11,650 bases of DNA from Pseudomonadota bacterium (GTDB taxonomy: Bacteria > Pseudomonadota > Alphaproteobacteria > Rhizobiales > Rhizobiaceae): positions 1 to 11,650 of the forward strand of contig JAEYTV010000472.1 in assembly GCA_023433855.1 (NCBI GenBank). Direction: 5' to 3'. The translations under genes were made by a program, and so were the position numbers. The stretch's first letter is position 1. The number at the start of each line of letters is the position of its first letter. Shown here piece after piece: positions 7,467 through 11,650 of this stretch. The notes under the pieces are model-generated. The model searched no databases. It saw only the letters and a list, made by a program, of their open reading frames with translations, and was not told the DNA's origin.

Positions 7467-7468
7467 CA
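7458..7468. promoter_or_regulatory. Second candidate HutC operator, upstream of the importer genes
   Basis: ATGTATAGACA here is identical to the sequence at 5496-5506 in the hutH/hutC intergenic region. It covers the -10 box of the proposed importer promoter, a position that would block RNA polymerase, as expected for repression. The palindrome is slightly less complete than the first site (ATGT...ACAA). Confidence 0.55.
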
Positions 7469-7561
7469 ACTTAGGGTCGAGACTACCATCGTCTTTGGCC
7501 GAGACTGTGGAATGAAGCTTTGAGGGCCTTGCCCACCGCTAAGCGAAACAAGGAAATGTCC

Positions 7562-8698
7562 ATGGGGTTTGTTGCACCCGGCCCCCAGTTCACCGGATTG
7601 TCAGCAGGCGAGATAGCGGTCTCCGCTAGGCAGGTCGGCATGGTGTTCGGGAACGTGCATGCCGTGAAGGATGTGTCCTTCGATTTGCCGAAAGGGCGTT
7701 TCCTGACAATCCTCGGGCCGTCGGGTTCCGGCAAGACCACACTGCTTCGCATGATCGCGGGCTTCGATCGCCCGACCAGCGGCGAGATCTTCATAAACGG
7801 TCAGCCGGTGAGCGCGGTGCCGCCGCATCGACGCGCGATCGGCATGGTCTTTCAGAAGCTCGCTCTCTTCCCGCACATGACAGCAGCCCAGAACGTCGCG
7901 TTTCCGCTGAAGATGCGTCGCCATGATGCACGCACCATCCCGCAAAGGGTCGAGCGCTACCTCGATCTCGTTCGCCTCGGCGGCTATGGCGATCGGCGCA
8001 TTCATGAACTCTCCGGAGGACAGCAGCAGCGCGTGGCCATTGCACGGGCGCTGGTCTTCGAACCGGATCTGCTCTTGCTTGACGAGCCGCTGGCAGCGCT
8101 TGACCGTAAGTTGCGCGAGGAGATGCAGCTCGAGTTCCGGCGCATACAGAGAGAACTGGGCGTCACGACGATCAATGTCACGCACGACCAGCGCGAGGCT
8201 CTTGTCGTCTCAGACGAGGTCATTGTCATGGACGGCGGCCGGATCCAGCAGAAGGCGCGTCCGATAGACGCTTATCGGTCCCCCTCCAATGCCTTCGTGG
8301 CCAACTTCATCGGCGTCACCAACTTCATCGACGGCCGCGTCACCGACGCCACATCCTCGACAGTGACGATCTTGGCTGGTGACCGCCAACTGTCTGGACT
8401 GGCCGTCGGGAGTGCCCTTGCCGTCGGCGCTCGCTGCGCTGGTGCCATTCGCGCCGAACAGGTCCGGATCGCACCCAGGGATAACCGCCTCGAGGGGCTT
8501 TCCACCACCGTCGAGGGAGAGGTAGTGGACTGCATCTTCGAAGGAGAGCGGGTAGTCTACGAAATCCGGATTCCTGAACTGGGAGGCACGCTGATGCGCG
8601 TGTTCGACCACGACCCTGAATCGCATCTGCAGTTCGGCCCGGGTGCAGAAGTGCGCGTGGGCTGGAATGACAGAGACATGCATGTGTTTGAGAAATGA
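7562..8698 (+). CDS. ABC transporter ATP-binding protein, spermidine/putrescine (PotA) type
   Basis: This 378-residue ATPase energises the importer encoded downstream at the inner face of the cytoplasmic membrane. From Met at 7562 it shows Walker A GPSGSGKTT at 52-60, the Q-loop Gln98 in VFQKLALFPHM, signature LSGGQQQR (150-157), Walker B LLLLDE (170-175), the D-loop ALD, and the switch His208 in NVTHDQ. The SPSNAFVANFIG-like linker leads into a C-terminal TOBE-type domain, which is usual for the PotA/FbpC/UgpC group. The frame runs back to a TTG at 7520 and has an ATG at 7556, but AAGGA (7550-7554) sits seven bases before the ATG at 7562 and is flush against 7556. It is the first gene of the importer operon. 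The transported compound cannot be read from the ATPase. Confidence 0.93.
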   Translation: MGFVAPGPQFTGLSAGEIAVSARQVGMVFGNVHAVKDVSFDLPKGRFLTILGPSGSGKTTLLRMIAGFDRPTSGEIFINGQPVSAVPPHRRAIGMVFQKLALFPHMTAAQNVAFPLKMRRHDARTIPQRVERYLDLVRLGGYGDRRIHELSGGQQQRVAIARALVFEPDLLLLDEPLAALDRKLREEMQLEFRRIQRELGVTTINVTHDQREALVVSDEVIVMDGGRIQQKARPIDAYRSPSNAFVANFIGVTNFIDGRVTDATSSTVTILAGDRQLSGLAVGSALAVGARCAGAIRAEQVRIAPRDNRLEGLSTTVEGEVVDCIFEGERVVYEIRIPELGGTLMRVFDHDPESHLQFGPGAEVRVGWNDRDMHVFEK

Positions 8699-8729
8699 CC
8701 CTGAGAAGGTCGAGCCAGAGGAGAGTATA

Positions 8730-9845
8730 ATGTCGGATGATAAAGTCATGACTGCTGAGCTTCGTCGGCGCACGCTGTTGGCGTCGCTTGCCGCGGCCGG
8801 GGCGTCTGCCGCCCTTCCAGCCTTCGGCGTGCGCCCCGCCTTCGCACAGGAGCCGGAGAAGCCGGCCGAGATTATCGTCCGCGCCTGGGGCGGTAGTTGG
8901 GTCGATGCGCTCAAGGCCGGCGTCTCAGACAGTTTCACCAAGGCAACCGGCATCGCGGTGCGTCACGACCTGACGGAAGACAACGAAATCCAGCCGAAAG
9001 TCTGGGCGGCCGTCGCACAGAAGCGGGTGCCGCCGATCCACATCAACTGGGATACGACGACAAACGCCACCAAGTCGGCGCTTCGCGGCGTGACGGAGGA
9101 TCTCTCGGACCTGCCGAACCTCAAGAGCGCGACGGACCTTGCAAAACCCGTCGGTCTCGAAGGCTACCCCATCGTCAACACCTACGGCTATGTCTACGTG
9201 CTGGCCTATCGCCCCTCGGCCTTCCCGAACGGCGCACCGAAATCCTGGAAAGATCTGCTGGACCCGAAGCTGAAGGGCCGCATCGCTCTTTACAATGACG
9301 GGATCGGCTTCCACTTCCCGGCCCAAGTTGCTGGTGGCGGCAAACTCGATGACATTCCCGGCAACATGCAGCCCGCCTGGGACTTCATTTCCAAGATCAA
9401 GGAACAACAGCCGCTGCTCGGCGAAGACCCCGATTTTACAACCTGGTTCCAGAAGGGCGAGATCGACGCCGCCTGCACCATCTCCACCAATGCTCGCGAG
9501 GCCAAGAAGAACGGCATCGATATCGCCTGGGTCGTGCCGGAGGAAGGCGCCAAGTTCGACACGGACGGCCTGTGGATCCCCAAGGGCCTGCCGGAGAATG
9601 AATTATACTGGGCGAAGCAGTACATTAACCACGCCCTCACCAAGGATGCGCAGCAGGTTTGGCTTGACGGCCTGGGCCTCCCCGGCGTGATCCCAGGCGT
9701 CACCCCGCCATCTGATCTGGTGGGTGATCCGTCCTATCCGACGACCGAGGAAGAGTTCAAGCACCTGATCCGCGTCTCTTCCAAGGTGCAGGTCGAGAAC
9801 GAGAGCCAGTGGTTCGCGAAGTTCAAGGAAATCATGCAGGGCTGA
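8730..9845 (+). CDS. Periplasmic substrate-binding protein of PotD type, Tat signal
   Basis: This 371-residue extracytoplasmic binding protein captures the substrate for the importer. The N-terminus has arginines at 12-14 followed by TLL, an Ala-rich hydrophobic core and an AFA|Q cleavage site after residue 39, which together look like a twin-arginine (Tat) signal. The mature part begins with EIIVRAWGGSWVDALKAGVS, a strand-helix opening typical of the polyamine-binding family. Later it shows SWKDLLDPKLKGRIAL, and EGAKFDTDGLWIPKG around the C-terminal lobe. The frame extends back to 8643, overlapping the ATPase gene, but GGAG at 8720-8723 sits six bases before the ATG at 8730, and only this start puts the signal peptide at the N-terminus. 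The gene is 31 bases after the ATPase. An organic-cation or amine ligand is usual for the family; the actual ligand is unknown. Confidence 0.92.
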   Translation: MSDDKVMTAELRRRTLLASLAAAGASAALPAFGVRPAFAQEPEKPAEIIVRAWGGSWVDALKAGVSDSFTKATGIAVRHDLTEDNEIQPKVWAAVAQKRVPPIHINWDTTTNATKSALRGVTEDLSDLPNLKSATDLAKPVGLEGYPIVNTYGYVYVLAYRPSAFPNGAPKSWKDLLDPKLKGRIALYNDGIGFHFPAQVAGGGKLDDIPGNMQPAWDFISKIKEQQPLLGEDPDFTTWFQKGEIDAACTISTNAREAKKNGIDIAWVVPEEGAKFDTDGLWIPKGLPENELYWAKQYINHALTKDAQQVWLDGLGLPGVIPGVTPPSDLVGDPSYPTTEEEFKHLIRVSSKVQVENESQWFAKFKEIMQG

Positions 9846-9855
9846 GGCCCAGTTT

Positions 9856-9881
9856 CGCCCGCCGCTTATCCGTGGCGGGCG
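9856..9881 (+). promoter_or_regulatory. Stem-loop between the binding-protein and first permease genes
   Basis: CGCCCGCCGC (9856-9865) pairs with GTGGCGGGCG (9872-9881) through ten base pairs, including one G-U, around a 6-base loop. It lies 11 bases after the stop of the binding-protein gene. Only a mixed ACCTTCTT follows, so it is at most a partial terminator. Hairpins here commonly stabilise the upstream message or lower downstream expression, so that binding protein outnumbers permease. Confidence 0.65.
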
Positions 9882-9910
9882 ACCTTCTTAAGTGATCGAG
9901 GATCGGTATC

Positions 9911-10855
9911 ATGCGCGCTTCCCGTGTCGCCTATCCGTTGACGTGGCGCGTCATGGATGTGCTCGAACGGCTCGCGGCCGTCATCTGGCCGTCGAGTTTC
10001 CAGCGAGGCCTCCCGTACCTGATGCTGATGCCGGCGGTGGTGCTGGTTGGTCTTCTCGTGCTTGGCTTGTTCCAGATCGGTGACACCAGCCTCAGGACCC
10101 TTGACACCAACACCTTCCTGATGTCGGAGACTTACACGCTCGCGAACTACCATCGCGTGCTCACCGAGAGCTTTTTTGCCACCGTCGCGGGTCGCAGCTT
10201 GATGGGCTCGCTGATTGTCACGGTCATCACGCTGATCCTCGCCCTCCCCTATGCCTATCTGATGGTGCGCACGCCTTCAGCCCGGCTGCGCAAGTTCTTG
10301 CTGGTGGCATTGTTCCTGCCCTTCTTCATCGGCCAGGTGGTCCGCGCCTATGGCTGGCTCATCATTCTGGGCAACCAGGGGATGGTCAACGAGGCTCTGG
10401 GCCTCGTCGGCGTCTCTCCCATTCGCCTGCTCTACAACTATCCAGCCGTCTTGTTCGGGCTGGTGCAATACATGCTGCCCTTTGCAGTACTGATGCTGGC
10501 GCCGGCCCTCACGGCCATCCCTGGCGAATTGGAATCCGCCGCCGCCTCGCTTGGCGCCAATTGGGTGAGCACCTTCCGTTACGTGGTCCTGCCGCTGTCG
10601 CGCCCTGGGCTCGTCGGTGCTGGCCTGGTCGTCGTTACCTTGTCCCTGACAGATTTCGCCATCCCGGCTATCCTGGGCGGTGGCACTCAGGATTTCATCG
10701 CCAATGCCATCTACGACCAGTTCTTCCGGACCTCCGACCAGGGGCTCGGCGCAACACTCTCGCTAATGCTCGTGGCCTTGGGCTCAATCCTGGTCGGTAT
10801 CGTGTTCATGCTGTTCGGGGCGGGCACGCTCGCGGTTGGAGGCGGTCGGAAATGA
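9911..10855 (+). CDS. ABC transporter permease, PotB type
   Basis: This 314-residue inner-membrane permease has about six transmembrane segments (near residues 35-56, 97-118, 129-151, 176-199, 233-255 and 281-303). The cytoplasmic EAA loop that contacts the ATPase is at 206-233 (ELESAAASLGA, then VVLPLSRPG). The LLYNYPAV stretch (173-180) is characteristic of the PotB/PotH group of spermidine/putrescine-type importers. GAGG at 9898-9901 lies nine bases before the ATG at 9911; a second in-frame ATG at 9953 is less likely. It follows the binding-protein gene after a strong stem-loop and overlaps the next permease by four bases (ATGA), which indicates coupled translation. It forms the channel with the second permease. 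Confidence 0.93.
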   Translation: MRASRVAYPLTWRVMDVLERLAAVIWPSSFQRGLPYLMLMPAVVLVGLLVLGLFQIGDTSLRTLDTNTFLMSETYTLANYHRVLTESFFATVAGRSLMGSLIVTVITLILALPYAYLMVRTPSARLRKFLLVALFLPFFIGQVVRAYGWLIILGNQGMVNEALGLVGVSPIRLLYNYPAVLFGLVQYMLPFAVLMLAPALTAIPGELESAAASLGANWVSTFRYVVLPLSRPGLVGAGLVVVTLSLTDFAIPAILGGGTQDFIANAIYDQFFRTSDQGLGATLSLMLVALGSILVGIVFMLFGAGTLAVGGGRK

Positions 10856-11650
10856 CAGGCAGCCTTAGTAAATCCATCGTCATTTGGGTATTCGTTGCCA
10901 CCGCGCTCGTGATGCTTTCGGCCCCGACCATCGTGGTGCTTGGTGCCTCGTTCACGGGCGGCAACATCATCACGTTCCCACCGGACGGCTTCTCGTTCAA
11001 GTGGTACGGCAAAATTGCCCAGGCGAGTGATCTGCGTCAGGCTTTTGTGCGCTCCCTGATCGTGGCCACCATCTGTACGGTCGTCGCCATTCCGGTCGGC
11101 ACGCTCGCCGGCATCGCGCTTGCCAAGTACCGGGTGCGCTTCGCCCGCTCGATCCAGGTCTATCTGCTGCTGCCCTTCACGATACCGCTCATCGGCTCCG
11201 GCATCGGTCTGATGCTGGTCTTCGGCCAGGCGGGCGTCCTCGGACAGCTTTGGCCGCTCGGCATTGCCTGCTGCGTCATCAACCTGCCGTTCATGATCTG
11301 GGCTGTCACGGCAAGCGCAAGCAACCTCTCGCCTGATCTGGAACTGGCGGCCGCAAATTGCGGCGCTCCGCCCCTGCAGTGCTTCCTCTACATCACCCTG
11401 CCGGCCGTACTGCCAGGCGTCATCACCGGCTCTCTGCTGATGTTCATTCTGGCGCTTAACGAATTCCTGGTCAGCCTGCTGTTGGTCGACGCCCGGAGCG
11501 TAACCCTGCCAGTGCAGATCTACAATTCGATCCGCTCGATCATCACGCCGGACCTTGCCGCAATTTCCGTCGTGTTCATCGCATGTGCCGGTCTCGCGAT
11601 CGCGCTGCTCGACCGCCTTGTCGGTCTCGACATCTTCCTCAAGTCAAAAT
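10852..11650 (+). CDS. ABC transporter permease, PotC type (cut by the right edge)
   Basis: This is the second inner-membrane permease of the importer. Its ATG overlaps the stop of the preceding gene in an ATGA junction. The 266 visible residues are close to the family's usual length, and the visible end (DRLVGLDIFL then KSK) suggests that few residues are missing. The first membrane segment is at about 9-31, followed by the periplasmic FSFKWYGKIAQ that is typical of PotC/PotI proteins. Further segments lie near 67-90, 101-125, 135-155, 188-212 and 235-255. The EAA loop is at 164-189 (ELAAANCGA, then ITLPAVLPG). Together with the ATPase, binding protein and PotB-type partner it completes a four-component importer. 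The stop codon is not seen. Confidence 0.92.
   Translation, partial: MTGSLSKSIVIWVFVATALVMLSAPTIVVLGASFTGGNIITFPPDGFSFKWYGKIAQASDLRQAFVRSLIVATICTVVAIPVGTLAGIALAKYRVRFARSIQVYLLLPFTIPLIGSGIGLMLVFGQAGVLGQLWPLGIACCVINLPFMIWAVTASASNLSPDLELAAANCGAPPLQCFLYITLPAVLPGVITGSLLMFILALNEFLVSLLLVDARSVTLPVQIYNSIRSIITPDLAAISVVFIACAGLAIALLDRLVGLDIFLKSK

Noticed and set aside
8210..8953. 247-residue minus-strand open frame opposite the ATPase and binding-protein genes
   Set aside because: It is a shadow of two real genes; no motif or ribosome site was seen.

Overview
The window reads as a GC-rich alphaproteobacterial replicon, most likely Rhizobiaceae (Rhizobium/Sinorhizobium/Agrobacterium-like). This is inferred from codon choice, protein style and gene combination; no rRNA or other taxonomic marker is present. 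No tRNA, rRNA, CRISPR array, transposase or prophage gene was seen. The density of catabolic and transport genes would suit a megaplasmid or an accessory chromosomal region.

Left block (1-2759), polysaccharide sugar metabolism. On the minus strand gmd (GDP-mannose 4,6-dehydratase) overlaps by 17 bases the GDP-L-fucose synthase gene, which runs off the left edge. Together they make GDP-L-fucose from GDP-mannose. Divergent from gmd, after about 400 bases without a gene, is a class I SAM-dependent methyltransferase of unknown substrate. The gap carries a pair of exact 11-base direct repeats around a perfect TTGACA box in front of gmd.

Right block (2902-11650), a catabolic and transport cluster that looks HutC-controlled. 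Minus strand: hutH (histidine ammonia-lyase, with every known active-site residue conserved) followed by a HAD-family haloacid-dehalogenase-like hydrolase. Plus strand, divergent from hutH: a HutC-type GntR/UTRA regulator, a classical short-chain dehydrogenase, and a four-gene ABC importer of the spermidine/putrescine (PotABCD) type: ATPase, Tat-exported binding protein, and two permeases, the last cut by the right edge with 266 residues visible.

The most interesting signal is an identical 11-base sequence, ATGTATAGACA, found twice: once in the hutH/hutC divergent intergenic region and once upstream of the importer operon, where it covers the -10 box of a good sigma-70-like promoter. It resembles the TGTA-N2-TACA type of HutC operator. 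It therefore ties hutH, the regulator and the importer into one putative regulon. None of the other classical histidine-utilisation genes (urocanase, imidazolonepropionase, formiminoglutamate hydrolases) is in the window. The cluster may be a dedicated uptake and deamination module for histidine or a histidine-like compound, with the dehydrogenase and hydrolase acting on the carbon skeleton. That last step is inference.
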